Assembly (NCBI GenBank): GCA_030740295.1
Contig: JASLXP010000998.1
Location: 1 to 47,988 of the forward strand
Source: Planctomycetota bacterium
Lineage (GTDB): Bacteria; Planctomycetota; PUPC01; JACPCR01
DNA: 47,988 nucleotides
Direction: 5' to 3'
The position numbers were made by a program, and so were the translations under genes. Each line of letters starts with the position of its first letter. The first letter of the stretch is position 1. The notes beneath the pieces were generated by a model. It was not told where the DNA came from. It worked only from the letters and a program-made list of their open reading frames with translations, and made no database searches. This document shows positions 18,910 through 29,553 of the stretch, in pieces.

Positions 18910-19914
18910 TCAAGCCCTCGGCCACACCACTTGGCCTTTACCATCGATGTACTGCCATGTGCCATCCTTCTTTACCTTGGCCAGTCCATTCCGGAAGTTC
19001 GAAGCGAAGTCGTACTGAAACTTCAGCACCAACTCGCCCCTGGTGTTGATATAACCCCACTTGCCCTTGCGGTTGCGCTGGTCTTTGCGGACGCGGGCGA
19101 AGCCCTCATGAAAACTGTCCGCCTCCATGTAGATCAGTTTTGTGAGTTGCTTGCCGGTCTTGTCGATAAAGCCCCAGGTGTATCGCTTTTTGACTGCGGC
19201 AAAACCTTCGCGGAATGGCAAGGCTCCAACGTAGATGGGTGGGATGACTTCCTTACCAGTCTTGTCGATTAAGCCGTAAGGTCTAGCGTATCCGCTGTTG
19301 ACGAATGCAAATCCTTCGCTGAAGACAGAAACCCAATAGTAACGTGGCTCGATGGCCCATCCGCCTGAGGTGTTCAGGTATCCGTAGCTGGTTTTTCGAC
19401 CAGGCTTCTTCGCCAACGCCAAACCCTCCGAAAAGCTGGCAGCCTGCGGGAACTGCGGCTTGATGACCTGTTTGCCCGTTCTGTCGATGAATCCCCATAC
19501 CTTGCCAACACGCACTGTTGCCAGCTTTTCATAGAAAGGCTCCACGTCATCGAAGGCCGGCGCGATGATGACCTCGCCGTCGGGGCGAATGAAACCATAC
19601 TTGCCGTCGCGGCGTACGGGCGCCAACCCGTTGACCACTCGTCCCATCCATTGCCAGACCGGCTCGACGATCACTTTGCCACTTGTATCGATCAATCCGT
19701 ACTTCCCCTCTTTACGAAAACGTGCGCCGCCCTCGAAATAATCGTCGCACCACTCGAAGCTCGTTTGAAGTTTCAGTTCGCCTTCACGACTGATATAGCC
19801 GAATCCTTTTTCGTTCTTGACCACAAAGAGAACGGCACTGTCGGTTCTGACTTCTTCCCCTTCGCTGAAGGCGAAAGAGGGGACGATGAGATTCAGTAAA
19901 ACGGCGATGTGCAT
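18910..19914 (-). CDS. Exported WG-repeat protein
   Basis: 334 residues with a signal peptide (MHIAVLLNLIVPSFAFS). The rest is almost entirely WG (tryptophan-glycine) repeats of about 36 residues. Nine can be read from their cores: FGYISREG, YGLIDTSG, YGFIRPDG, WGFIDRTG, YGYLNTSG, YGLIDKTG, WGFIDKTG, WGYINTRG and WQYIDGKG. WG repeats fold as beta-propeller or beta-solenoid modules and are usually binding surfaces; no catalytic residues are apparent. It lies 76 bases downstream of the interrupted DNRLRE gene on the same strand, so the two may be co-transcribed. It converges with the FG-GAP gene. Confidence 0.9.
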   Translation of the reverse strand: MHIAVLLNLIVPSFAFSEGEEVRTDSAVLFVVKNEKGFGYISREGELKLQTSFEWCDDYFEGGARFRKEGKYGLIDTSGKVIVEPVWQWMGRVVNGLAPVRRDGKYGFIRPDGEVIIAPAFDDVEPFYEKLATVRVGKVWGFIDRTGKQVIKPQFPQAASFSEGLALAKKPGRKTSYGYLNTSGGWAIEPRYYWVSVFSEGFAFVNSGYARPYGLIDKTGKEVIPPIYVGALPFREGFAAVKKRYTWGFIDKTGKQLTKLIYMEADSFHEGFARVRKDQRNRKGKWGYINTRGELVLKFQYDFASNFRNGLAKVKKDGTWQYIDGKGQVVWPRA

Positions 19915-19990
19915 TTGGACTTGTCGAAGGATGTTCGCAGGCAGTCTCGAGTGCTGCGACTTGTCGCATTACTCAAGAGCTCAACCCAAT

Positions 19991-21295
19991 TCATTCGTAC
20001 GCGATGACAAGCCTGGGTCGGTACACGGGATCGTTATATTCCGCGGAGTGAAAACGGCATTCTGTCTGTGCCTTCCCAGCGAGTCTCAGGAGCAGGCCAA
20101 AGTTCTGATCAGGATTCTGCACCCAGGCTTGCACTGCGGCGGTAACGTCCCAGTTGATCCAGTATCTTGCCGGCTGCCGATTCGATTTACCTTCGGCTTC
20201 TTTCGAATTGAATCTCGCCTTGGAGACAGATGCCTCTTCATGATCCTCTCCCGCTTTGCCGCAGCCTGGCCCGGCCCAGGTCGCGGTCCGAGCCGACATC
20301 GACCACGAGCATTCGCCTTCAATCGGCGGTCGGGCAATATGCTGCCAGTCCTGGCCATTCGTATGCCGGCCTCCTTTGTACTCCTGATCCGCCCCGCCGC
20401 TGCCTGCACCCCAGGGCCTGAGGACACGATGCATGGATACGAGGCCCGGCCTGCCACTGTTGTACATGTGAAGTCTCAACACCGCTCGTTTGACTATCCT
20501 TTCCTTCGGCAGCATCGAAAGGTCGTAGCGAATCAGCGTGCGATGCGAGCCGCCGTAAGGTCCGACCCACAGGTGGTCTTTTCCGCCGTAGTTGTTCGAC
20601 CCGCCCGAATTCTTCAGATGCCGTGTGGAAATGAAGGCGTCACGGCAGCCGGCGTATTCCTTGCCATCGGTCACATTGCCTTGCCATAGTACCGACACCC
20701 TTGCGTTCGGGAATTCCGTCTTCATTGATTCACTTTGAGCATCAACCAACGGTTTTCCGAAGTTCGGATTATTTACCTTAAACGTAAAGATGCGTTCGAG
20801 GTGCCGGCTCGAATCTTTCCAGGTGACACGGATACGATGACTGCCGGGAGGAAAGCGGCTCGGTACGCGCACGGCGTACGGGAGTAACCCGCTTCAGCAC
20901 GCGCCCGCTTGAAATCGTAAATCTTCAATCACCTTCCCATCCGGCTCGCCATTTTCGAGAACCTCAATGACCGGTTTTGGGGAATTGCCGCGGCCAAAGT
21001 ACTTGGATCATGCATAGGTCCTAGCACCGACAGGACTCACCGAAAAGGACATGCTGATGGTGTCGCCCGGCCTGTAGGTGCCCAAATGACCATCCTTATG
21101 TTTGAAGCCCGCGATGATTTCCCATTCGAGGTGATCGTACAGCCGATAGAGTTCAGGCAGCGAAACGTGGTATCGATGGCCATCCCCCATTGGCCCATAC
21201 ATGTGCGTGCGTTGCATTCCTTCGCGGGCATGACCGGGAGATGCAAGATACACACAGGCAAGCAGGCCAATAACTGTAATATTGAAGTATTTCAT
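19991..21295 (-). pseudogene. DNRLRE/CBM96-like exported protein interrupted by two in-frame TGA codons
   Basis: One frame runs from ATG 21295 to the stop at 19991 (435 codons) with exactly two internal TGA codons, at 21008-21010 and 20894-20896. A strong ribosome site (CAGGAG, six bases before the ATG) and a signal peptide (MKYFNITVIGLLACVYLASP) mark the start. The first part and the segment between the two TGAs (KYFGRGNSPKPVIEVLENG) read as one Ig-like domain that continues past the second TGA into FPPGSHRIRVTW. The C-terminal 200 residues are a DNRLRE/CBM96-like beta domain (TLIRYDLSMLP, AVLRLHMYN, NWDVTAAVQAWV, RPRLVIAYE). A GTG at 20872 could start a shorter product but has no signal peptide. 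Readings: nonsense-mutated gene (most likely), TGA read as an amino acid, or sequence error. Confidence 0.75.
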
Positions 21296-21444
21296 TGAAA
21301 TCTCCTGAGATCCATGCCGAACGGGCAGGATGATATCAGAATTGGGGCCATCGAGGCATGCAGCAGATTAATAACCGGAAATGTAAAGCACTTCAGCAGA
21401 TTCGAGGACCTGACGGTTGAAAACTGGATTCGCTGAATCGGTGA

Positions 21445-24400
21445 TCAGAACGCCGACTTGATCTGCACACCCTTCTGCTTGCCGCGGCGCATTCGATCGA
21501 ACTGCTGATAATTGAACTTCTGAATAGATTTATTCTGCAGTTGCAGATTCGAATCGTAGGAAGGGCTGGGCAACTGCGGGCGTCGGCCCTGAGTTCTGCG
21601 CTGCTGGGCGGTCTCGGGGGCGCCGAGCCACTTTTTGCCGCGGTAAAACGCGTAACGGGTCTCGCCCTCGCGGGCGATGACGGTGGCTTTGCCGCGAAGA
21701 TTATCCGCAACAAAAATGCCTCGGAGATCGGTTTCGCCGCTGCGGAACTGGGTGTCCTTGGTACCGATGGCTTTGACGTGGACGTTGGCTTTGTACCCGC
21801 CTTCGATGGCATTGATGACATTGGCGCGGACGCGGCCGCTGGCTGAGTCTTCCTGCACTTCGATCTTCAAAGGAGTGATTAAGACAAGGCCGCTGGCGAA
21901 AAGGCTGTCGCCGCGGGCGATCAGGAGGTAGGCGGCTTCTTCTTTCAGATTGAGCTCGGCCTCCTGTTCCTTGTCGATGTAATCCTTGCCGTCGCCCAGT
22001 GCGATGTTGTGCTCGAGCTCGGGTTTGATACCGGCGAGTTTCACCTTGGTAATGTTGCTGAGATTCTTTTCACGGAGGTAGAGCTTCATCAGGTCGACTC
22101 GATAGACCTGCAGGTTGGCTTCTTTGATGTTGCGGTATTTGAGCTTGGCCTTGACCGGTTCACCGGGACGGAAAATGGATACCTCTTCGAGTGAGAAACG
22201 TTTTTCCTCGAAGTATCCGATGGCTTCCTTTGCGTCCGGATACTGGTTCTGCACAAGCTTGTACCACTGGATCGCATCGGCCGGCTTTCCGTGGGCATGG
22301 AAAATCTGACCGAGGATGTAACGGGCGAAATCACGGTCTTTACTCTTGCCGTCGGCAACCAGTTTTGCTGAGCTGAGCGCGTCATCGTAATTGCGCTGCC
22401 AGAAGTGGCCCAGGGCGGTCATGTATTGAAAGCTCGATTGAAAACTGCTCTTCACATAGCGGCCGCGGAAGGCGTCCGAAAGCCTCACCACGCGTTTGTA
22501 GTCCTTGAGATCGAGGAAGGCGTTGGTCATACTGAACGCCGCGTCATCCCCCAGAGGATTCACCGGATAGAGGGAGAGGAACGAATCGAGCACGCGGATG
22601 CACTCCCTGAGCATTTCGTTCTTGTCGGGCTTGCGGCTGCGCGCTTTCTTTTCACCGCGTGCCAGGGCAATCTGTCGTTCCCGTTTGGCAAGGAGGTGTG
22701 CCTTCGGGGCCTGCTGGTAGAGGGCTTGGGAGAGAGCGAAATACGACGATGCCACATCGGGCGTGTCCGGGTATTCACGCCACAGGTCTTCCTGATAATC
22801 GATCGAGCCGAGGAACTGGCCTTCGTCCTGCAGCACGGCGCTGACGTTGGAATCATTGATGAAGCTGGCATCGATGGTGGCGCGGAAGACGAGCCAGGCC
22901 CGTTCGAATTCACCGATGTCACGATAGGCGCGCCCGACCACCAGAATGCGGTCAAAGGGGATAAACAGGTCAGGGTAGCGTTCACGGAGCACTTCGAACA
23001 TCTCGACGATTTTCCTGGCGTCATAGAAATTCGGCGACGTGTGAATCCAGAGGAGCATGCGTGCCACGTCCTTTTCGTTGTAAGTGCGGCTGCGCTTGAA
23101 CAGCTCCGCCAGGTAACGCAGAGCACGATCATAGTTGCCGTCGTTAAAATAAGCGCGGCCCAGATGGTATCGCTCGGCATCGTTGAGCACGTAATCGTCT
23201 GATGATTCTTCGCCCGGCGCGAGCACGGAGATCTCTGACTTGGGCCCGATGCGCATCCGGCCGGGATTGACCGAATCACGCATGACCGTCGGCAGCACCC
23301 GGTAATCGCCAGTGGCGTAGGCGACCAGTTCGTAGTTGATATCGTGGATGTACTGCCGGGGCGGGAAGTGCATGACGATTTTCGAATCGTGCACTTCGTG
23401 ATGCTTGAAGCTGCCCTTCAGCGAGCCATCGACAAGGATCATCCCGGCGGGGATGTTTTCCTCGATAACCATGTAGCCCTGGTAGCTGGTGTCGTAGACA
23501 TCGACTCGCACGCGGGCCCGCTGACCGAGGGTGAGTTTGTACACCGGCGAAGTGCTGGCGACGCTCAAGGGCCGGCCTCGGTATTCCATATTGGCGTGGT
23601 AATAGTGGCGACGATGTATGTACGGATACTTGAATGACCTCGGATCTTTGAGCGTGTCAGAGAATCCGCGGATGGTGGCCGCGTACGCGTATTCGCCGCG
23701 GCCTTCGATATCAAACTCCACCTCATTCCTGCCGGCCTGCAGCATTCCCTTCGGCACAGGGATCAGCAGAGAAGGCTGGTCTCCATCGGTCTCAATACTC
23801 TTGAGGGCCTTTCCATTGACCTTTACAGCCAGCCGGTAATCCGTTTCCGCGAATTTCGTATGGCCAAAGTAATCCACCATGGCCGCGACCACCGGCCCGC
23901 GGGCCTTGCCCGATCGGAATCCGTAGCAGCCCTTCTGCTTCATCAGGTAATCCACCGCCTGCTTTACACGGGCGGAGGTCGGCGAGACTTTGCTCAAGGC
24001 CAGCAACGAAACTGCGGTGACTTCGGTGCGATCGTCCAGCCACGGATGGGTTCGTGTGCCGTCCCACCAGCAGATCCTGACCGGGCCCGCCTGCTGCTCT
24101 TTGGATTTTGTCTCGAGCACCTGCAGGATTTCCTGCGCGATCTCTTTGCGGTCGAGATTGACGAAGGTGAGGGCAGCATATGCCAGTGCCGGGCTGCTGA
24201 GCCTGTTGCGTTCCCGGTAGAGCCGATTGGCGTTGGCGAAGTCCGCCTTCTTGCTCGTCGAAAGCGCGTGAAGGATCACGGCCTTTGCGTCGTTATCTTT
24301 GGCGGCCACCCTTCGGAACTGGTTCTTCAGCCAGTTGTGCGCCGTGCTGACCGTGTGGCTGTGCACCGGCAGGCCGGCCGCGCTCGCGGCCGAAAGGGCC

Positions 24401-27400
24401 CAGTAAGACATGCTGGTCACAAAGGTGTCCGAATTATTGTTACGGGCCATCCATGCCCATCCCCCATCCTTGCGCTGCGAAACGACCAGCCCGCTGATAA
24501 ACGAACGGCTCCGTTCCGTGAGCTGTTGAATGACGGCATCCGGCGCCTTTGTTGCCCGTGCGTAATTCAGGCCGCTGACAGAGGCGAGGAGCTCGCTGCC
24601 GGGGAATGAGCCGACCGGTGGTGGTGGCGGCGGAAGGATGATGTCCCCCGCGGCCCGCGGCTGATAGCGGACACCGTCCATCGCCAGATCGAGGACAACC
24701 CGATCCTGTCTGGGGCTGATGGAAACGGTCATCCAGGTGGCGGTGTAGTTTTGGCCTTTCGGGAGCTCGAGAGAGATCTTCGTGTCGTCCCGCGCAACGC
24801 CGCCTTCCTGGTCAGCGTATTCCAGGCCGTAAGGGCGGATGGGCACTTCACGGGAAAGCGCGTCCTTCATTTTATCTGCTTCGGCCGAGACCTCGATGGC
24901 GAGCTTTACCGACGACGGCACTACCACTGAATCGAATAGGAACTCGGTGTTGCCCTGCTTCTTGATCTTGATCGTCTTGGAAAGCGTGTTGAGCGGCTTG
25001 CGTCGTGTGGTCTTGTCGCTCGGCGACGAGATTCCTTCCGTGAGCTTCAGCGTCAGTTTCGCATCGCCCTCGTAATCGGTCAGGTTGTGAACGCGCGCCA
25101 TGACCCGGATGCGGTCCCCTTCCTGCAACAGGCCGGGCGCCTTGATGCTGACGAAGAAATCCTTACGTGTGATCACATTCGCCTTGGACTCGCCCACCAG
25201 AGTCTCGACCGAGCATCCCCGTGCGGTCAGCCGCCATTGGGTGGTGTTTTCAGGCATCGAGATGGTGACCTTCGCTTTCCCGGTTTTGTCGGTCACGATG
25301 GCCGGCATCCATCGAACCGCGTCCGGCATTTCGCGGCGTGCACGGCCGGCCTTACCACGGCCGGTGCCTTCCAGCCCCAAGGCGTCCTCAAAGTCATCGG
25401 CATCTCCGTCACCATCGCCATCGCCGTCTCCATCACCATCGCCGCCTTCACCATCTCCATCATCATCTCGATTGGCTTTGCCGTCTTTAGTTTTCCGGCG
25501 GAGACTGTCGCGGATATTGCTCTCATATGCGACTGTGCCGCGATTGAGGAAGCCTCCAGGAGCGTTGGCAACGCCTGGTCCAGCAGGCTGAGGAGCTGGC
25601 GCCCCGGCTGGCGCGTTAGCGGCAGGCATTTCAGCAGCGAGTAATCCACTACCGACTTGAACTTCCTTCAACATCTGTGCCGCCAGGTTCTTTTGCAGCT
25701 CTCCCTCCCGCCTGGCCAGCCGCTCCCTCTCGTCCTGGTATGCCTTCAATACCTTCCTCGTGATGCCAAGGCGCCTGAATCCGCAGGTGCTGCCCGCCCG
25801 CAACTCCGCATGCCGGCGTGCGCCGGACTGGAAGAAATCAAGGATCTTGGGAGTGTTGTCCGGATAGATGGCGAAGAGGGCTTCATCGACGAGTGCAAGA
25901 CTCAGCTCACCAACGACCGGCCGGCCCAACTGATCGGTAACAGTGATCTCCACTTCCGCGTCTTCTCCGGGCAGCCAGGTCTCCTTCGTCGGTTTTACCT
26001 GCACCTTGAGTTCGCGCTCGACATTGAATTCTTTTGAGGCGGTTCGCAGCTTCTGCTTATCCATCGTGGCCACCGACAGACGGAAGTTAGGAAAGTGATC
26101 GTGTTCGAGAGCGAACTCGATCTTGTTGTAGCCCTTTTTCACCGGACGAATCTCGTAGTGAAGGATCTCCTCCCCTTCCCACGTCATCAGGGTCAGGTTG
26201 TCCTCCAGTCTCGAGTGCAGACGCACCCTGGCTTCGCCTCCCACCTGAAACGTATCGCTGTCGGCAAAGAAGCGCAGTTTGGTCGCGTCCTCTTCATCTG
26301 AAATGTGGACCCCGCCCTCACCGGTAACGGTCTGCTCGAACCGATCCAGCCCTGCCGCCCGCAGGATGTAGTAGCCGCCTTTCTCCAGTTTGAGTTGCTG
26401 CACGGCCTTGCCGGTCTTGGGGTCTGTTTTCAATTTGTGTTCGCTTACGGTTACCTCCGCTGAGGGCCTGGCCGGTCGCCGCAGCCACGGTACGGCCCGA
26501 AGGACAGGATCTGGCTTGGGAGGCTCGGTGCGCAGCACGAACAGCGTCACCTCTTTGCCGACCGGCTTTCCATCCGGCCCTTTGGTGGTGACGGTCACAT
26601 CGAACGGCTCGCCCGACAGGATGAGTTTCTGGCTTGCGCCGACCTTGAGATTGAACCCGAGCCTTGCCAGGAAAAGCCCTTCGCGTGCTTGAACATTTTC
26701 GCCTTCGATGGCCGCCCGGAACCGGAGCGGTCTGCCGGGCGTCATACCGGTCGTATCAAACTTGATTTTGAGCTTGCCCTTGGGATCGGTCTTTTCGAGA
26801 TAAGTCTTCCCGTCGGGCAGGTAGTAACGCACTTGCTTGTCCGCGACCGGCTCTCCCCAGTAGTAGGAAGCAGCGATCTCGCCCTCCACGCTTTCGCCAC
26901 GGAAATAAACTTTCTGCGGGAAACTGAACTTCAACCGCATCTTCTCCAACTGAAACTTCTGTACGATGAAATTTCCGTTAAACGCGGGGCCGTTCTTACG
27001 CCGGGCGATGACTGTGTAAGTGCCGAGCGGTGAGCCGGTGTCGAGCCGCATCTTTGTGTTGAACGTGCCGAACTCTGAAAGCTCCAGCTCTTCCTGACGC
27101 AGCATGCGTCCCTGCGGGTCGTTGACGCTGATGGTATAAGCCGTGCCGGCGGGCACGTGATACGAGCCTTCTTTCACCTCGCGCAGGATGCCCCGGATGG
27201 AGACCTCGTGTCCCGGCCGATACGCGCTGCGGTCCGTGTAAATGAAACCGCGAGGGCTCAGGCCCTGGCTGAAACCAAGGCCGCTCAGCGAAACAAAATT
27301 GGAGGCAACACTGCCACCCTTGCCCGCAAAAACCCGGACATTCGGCAGATCCTTCAGCTCATCAAACTTCTTGCGAAAGACGCCGTCCTTGCCCGTCTTT

Positions 27401-29553
27401 CCCTTGGCAAAAACTTTCTTGCCGTCGCTGATGAGGAGATCGACGCCTTCCTCCGGTTTCGAGCCGATCATGTTCTGGACGAAAACGAGCAGCTCTCGGC
27501 GGCTGCTTTTGAGAATGAGGTCGAGATCGGAACGGATGACAAGGGTCGTCGATTCCCAGTCTTGCTCGCTGACGTTCAGGATGCAGACGCCGGGCTTGCC
27601 GGCCTCGAACGGAATGACGATCTCCTGTTCGATGGGCTTGTATTTTTCGTAGTCGGCAATTTCCACTTCCCAGGTCTTGTCTGGCTGAATGAGCTCGATA
27701 TCAAGATTCTCGACGCCGCCGATACCGTGCACCTTGTGGAAGTAGGCCTTGAGGTCGAGGAAGTACTGCTTGAGTGTGAGCTTCTCGATGTTCCGGACAT
27801 TGACCTTTACTTTGGCTTCCTCGTTCGTGCGGAATTTTCGTTCCACCTGCAGTCTGAGCCGCTTCTGGGTCATCACCCCAATTCGCGAACGTGCGTATGA
27901 ATGCTTCGATCCCCACCGCAATCGGCGATACGCATCGAGCGCCTTTTCCAGATCGCCGATTTTCTCTTCATGGATCAGGCCGACGCGATAAAGCGCGTGC
28001 GAAGACTCTTCGGTGTTGGGGTACTTGCTGACGAGCTTCGACCATTCATCGATGGACGCCTCATACGCTTTGCGAATCTCTTTTGCATCGCCCTTTTCCT
28101 TTTCAAGCTTCTGCGCCTCCGAGGAGTGAATCTGGCCGAGCGTGAACAGTATCTGACGGGCGCGACTGTCGAGCGGATGCTTCTGAAGGAACTCATTGAA
28201 TTCTCTGCGCGCGAGCGCGTAGTCCTTTTCGGCAACCGCTTCGACACCGATCTGAAACTGTGCATTCACAATGCCGCTCTGGCTGGCCGACCAGTGAGGG
28301 CCGTTGGGGAACTGGGCGATATAGCGCTTCCAGGCTTTGGCAGCGTCCGGATATTTCTTTTGCTGGAAACGAATCACACCGATGGAATGGACCCCTGACT
28401 TACGCCACTTTTCTCGGAGTTCTGCGGGGGACATTTTACTCAGCGGATCTTTTTTGGTCGCAGCTTCGCCCTTGGGCAGGTCGAAACCTTTTCCGGCGAC
28501 GAAGTCTTCGTAGGCAGCGATGGCCTGGTCGCTGCGATTGTTGATTTGATAGGTTACTCCGATCAGCCAGGCGGCAGTCACCGCATATTTATGGCGCGGA
28601 TATTTTGCCAGGAAGTCACGAGCCGCCTTGACTCCTCTTTCCAGTTCGTTGCTGCCGGGGCTGGGCAGACGATAGCTGCGGACGATCGACCAGAGACTAT
28701 CGGCAACAAGAGCTTCGTTCTCATTCACGCCTTTCAGCGCGAGCAGGTCCTCGAGGTTTTGCCTGGCCGCGGCATGCTGCCTCGAATTGAGCTGCGCTTC
28801 TGCCAGCGAGTAACGGACTTCAAAACGATGCTTGCCGGCCGGCAGTGGATTCTCTTTCTTCTGATTTCGGTTTCGCTCCGCTGTGCCCACCGCTCCGGTC
28901 CAGTCCGGATCAAATTCAACCAGATAGGCCCGATAATCCTGGACGGCCTGATGGTGATTATTCGCCGCCTGAATGGTCTTACCCAGCTTGAACATCACCT
29001 CATCCTTGAGGTCGCGCCCAATCTCCATACCCAGCGCCTTTTTATAGAGGTTATATGCCTTTCCATAATTGGGAGGCGTTGCCCCGACGTCGTCCGGTTT
29101 CGGCTTCTTCGAGAGCTCATCCGCAAACTGAATGTAGACTCCAGCAATCTCATGCTTGCGCGCCTGCGAAAGCAGACGATTGGCTTCCTCTTCATAGATG
29201 ACTTCGGCTTCCCTGAATTTCTTTTGCTTGAGCATCGTCTGCGCTTTCAGGAAACGGGCCTTGCGCAACCAGGCTGATTTGTTCTCGCGGACGACCTTGT
29301 CACATTCGGCGGCCGACTCGTTGAATTTATTGCCATGAAAGAGCGCGAGGGCCTTCAGGTAGAGCGCATAGTCTGAATCCTTCGGCTTGGTCTTCAGGTA
29401 GGCATCCGCCGCGGCAACAGCCCCTGTAAAATTCCCGGCCTGAAGCGCTGCGCGGGTTGGACGCAGCGAAGGCTTTGCCTGCTCGCCTGTGATCAGGGCG
29501 GAAAAGAGGAGGGTGAGCGAACACACATTCAAGGCGAGAGATTCTGTCCTCAT
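21445..29553 (-). CDS. Alpha-2-macroglobulin family protein without thioester, flanked by TPR domains
   Basis: 2702 residues from ATG 29553 (AAGGAA eight bases upstream; signal peptide MRTESLALNVCSLTLLFSALI). Layout: N-terminal TPR array to about residue 600; macroglobulin MG-type beta domains (DRSAYRPGHEVSIRG, YTVIARR, FRGESVEGEIAASYYW); a Gly/Asp run of about 20 residues near 1370; the conserved A2M strand MPENTTQWRLTARG near 1434; a PPPPPP stretch near 1641; an alpha-toroid (TED-like) domain with QRKDGGWAWM; the receptor-binding-like domain; then a second TPR set (YHLGRAYFNDGNYDRAL) and another beta domain. The thioester Cys-x-Glu-Gln is absent: the matching site reads FPGSELL. Bacterial A2Ms trap or shield against proteases in the periplasm. 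Lacking the thioester it resembles the YfaS-type class, which works without covalent capture. The flanking TPRs suggest a protein partner. Confidence 0.93.
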   Translation of the reverse strand: MRTESLALNVCSLTLLFSALITGEQAKPSLRPTRAALQAGNFTGAVAAADAYLKTKPKDSDYALYLKALALFHGNKFNESAAECDKVVRENKSAWLRKARFLKAQTMLKQKKFREAEVIYEEEANRLLSQARKHEIAGVYIQFADELSKKPKPDDVGATPPNYGKAYNLYKKALGMEIGRDLKDEVMFKLGKTIQAANNHHQAVQDYRAYLVEFDPDWTGAVGTAERNRNQKKENPLPAGKHRFEVRYSLAEAQLNSRQHAAARQNLEDLLALKGVNENEALVADSLWSIVRSYRLPSPGSNELERGVKAARDFLAKYPRHKYAVTAAWLIGVTYQINNRSDQAIAAYEDFVAGKGFDLPKGEAATKKDPLSKMSPAELREKWRKSGVHSIGVIRFQQKKYPDAAKAWKRYIAQFPNGPHWSASQSGIVNAQFQIGVEAVAEKDYALARREFNEFLQKHPLDSRARQILFTLGQIHSSEAQKLEKEKGDAKEIRKAYEASIDEWSKLVSKYPNTEESSHALYRVGLIHEEKIGDLEKALDAYRRLRWGSKHSYARSRIGVMTQKRLRLQVERKFRTNEEAKVKVNVRNIEKLTLKQYFLDLKAYFHKVHGIGGVENLDIELIQPDKTWEVEIADYEKYKPIEQEIVIPFEAGKPGVCILNVSEQDWESTTLVIRSDLDLILKSSRRELLVFVQNMIGSKPEEGVDLLISDGKKVFAKGKTGKDGVFRKKFDELKDLPNVRVFAGKGGSVASNFVSLSGLGFSQGLSPRGFIYTDRSAYRPGHEVSIRGILREVKEGSYHVPAGTAYTISVNDPQGRMLRQEELELSEFGTFNTKMRLDTGSPLGTYTVIARRKNGPAFNGNFIVQKFQLEKMRLKFSFPQKVYFRGESVEGEIAASYYWGEPVADKQVRYYLPDGKTYLEKTDPKGKLKIKFDTTGMTPGRPLRFRAAIEGENVQAREGLFLARLGFNLKVGASQKLILSGEPFDVTVTTKGPDGKPVGKEVTLFVLRTEPPKPDPVLRAVPWLRRPARPSAEVTVSEHKLKTDPKTGKAVQQLKLEKGGYYILRAAGLDRFEQTVTGEGGVHISDEEDATKLRFFADSDTFQVGGEARVRLHSRLEDNLTLMTWEGEEILHYEIRPVKKGYNKIEFALEHDHFPNFRLSVATMDKQKLRTASKEFNVERELKVQVKPTKETWLPGEDAEVEITVTDQLGRPVVGELSLALVDEALFAIYPDNTPKILDFFQSGARRHAELRAGSTCGFRRLGITRKVLKAYQDERERLARREGELQKNLAAQMLKEVQVGSGLLAAEMPAANAPAGAPAPQPAGPGVANAPGGFLNRGTVAYESNIRDSLRRKTKDGKANRDDDGDGEGGDGDGDGDGDGDGDADDFEDALGLEGTGRGKAGRARREMPDAVRWMPAIVTDKTGKAKVTISMPENTTQWRLTARGCSVETLVGESKANVITRKDFFVSIKAPGLLQEGDRIRVMARVHNLTDYEGDAKLTLKLTEGISSPSDKTTRRKPLNTLSKTIKIKKQGNTEFLFDSVVVPSSVKLAIEVSAEADKMKDALSREVPIRPYGLEYADQEGGVARDDTKISLELPKGQNYTATWMTVSISPRQDRVVLDLAMDGVRYQPRAAGDIILPPPPPPVGSFPGSELLASVSGLNYARATKAPDAVIQQLTERSRSFISGLVVSQRKDGGWAWMARNNNSDTFVTSMSYWALSAASAAGLPVHSHTVSTAHNWLKNQFRRVAAKDNDAKAVILHALSTSKKADFANANRLYRERNRLSSPALAYAALTFVNLDRKEIAQEILQVLETKSKEQQAGPVRICWWDGTRTHPWLDDRTEVTAVSLLALSKVSPTSARVKQAVDYLMKQKGCYGFRSGKARGPVVAAMVDYFGHTKFAETDYRLAVKVNGKALKSIETDGDQPSLLIPVPKGMLQAGRNEVEFDIEGRGEYAYAATIRGFSDTLKDPRSFKYPYIHRRHYYHANMEYRGRPLSVASTSPVYKLTLGQRARVRVDVYDTSYQGYMVIEENIPAGMILVDGSLKGSFKHHEVHDSKIVMHFPPRQYIHDINYELVAYATGDYRVLPTVMRDSVNPGRMRIGPKSEISVLAPGEESSDDYVLNDAERYHLGRAYFNDGNYDRALRYLAELFKRSRTYNEKDVARMLLWIHTSPNFYDARKIVEMFEVLRERYPDLFIPFDRILVVGRAYRDIGEFERAWLVFRATIDASFINDSNVSAVLQDEGQFLGSIDYQEDLWREYPDTPDVASSYFALSQALYQQAPKAHLLAKRERQIALARGEKKARSRKPDKNEMLRECIRVLDSFLSLYPVNPLGDDAAFSMTNAFLDLKDYKRVVRLSDAFRGRYVKSSFQSSFQYMTALGHFWQRNYDDALSSAKLVADGKSKDRDFARYILGQIFHAHGKPADAIQWYKLVQNQYPDAKEAIGYFEEKRFSLEEVSIFRPGEPVKAKLKYRNIKEANLQVYRVDLMKLYLREKNLSNITKVKLAGIKPELEHNIALGDGKDYIDKEQEAELNLKEEAAYLLIARGDSLFASGLVLITPLKIEVQEDSASGRVRANVINAIEGGYKANVHVKAIGTKDTQFRSGETDLRGIFVADNLRGKATVIAREGETRYAFYRGKKWLGAPETAQQRRTQGRRPQLPSPSYDSNLQLQNKSIQKFNYQQFDRMRRGKQKGVQIKSAF

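Noticed and set aside
19991..21295. Whole-genome reassignment of TGA to an amino acid
   Set aside because: TGA ends many genes here in ATGA overlaps with obvious downstream starts, so TGA is a working stop.
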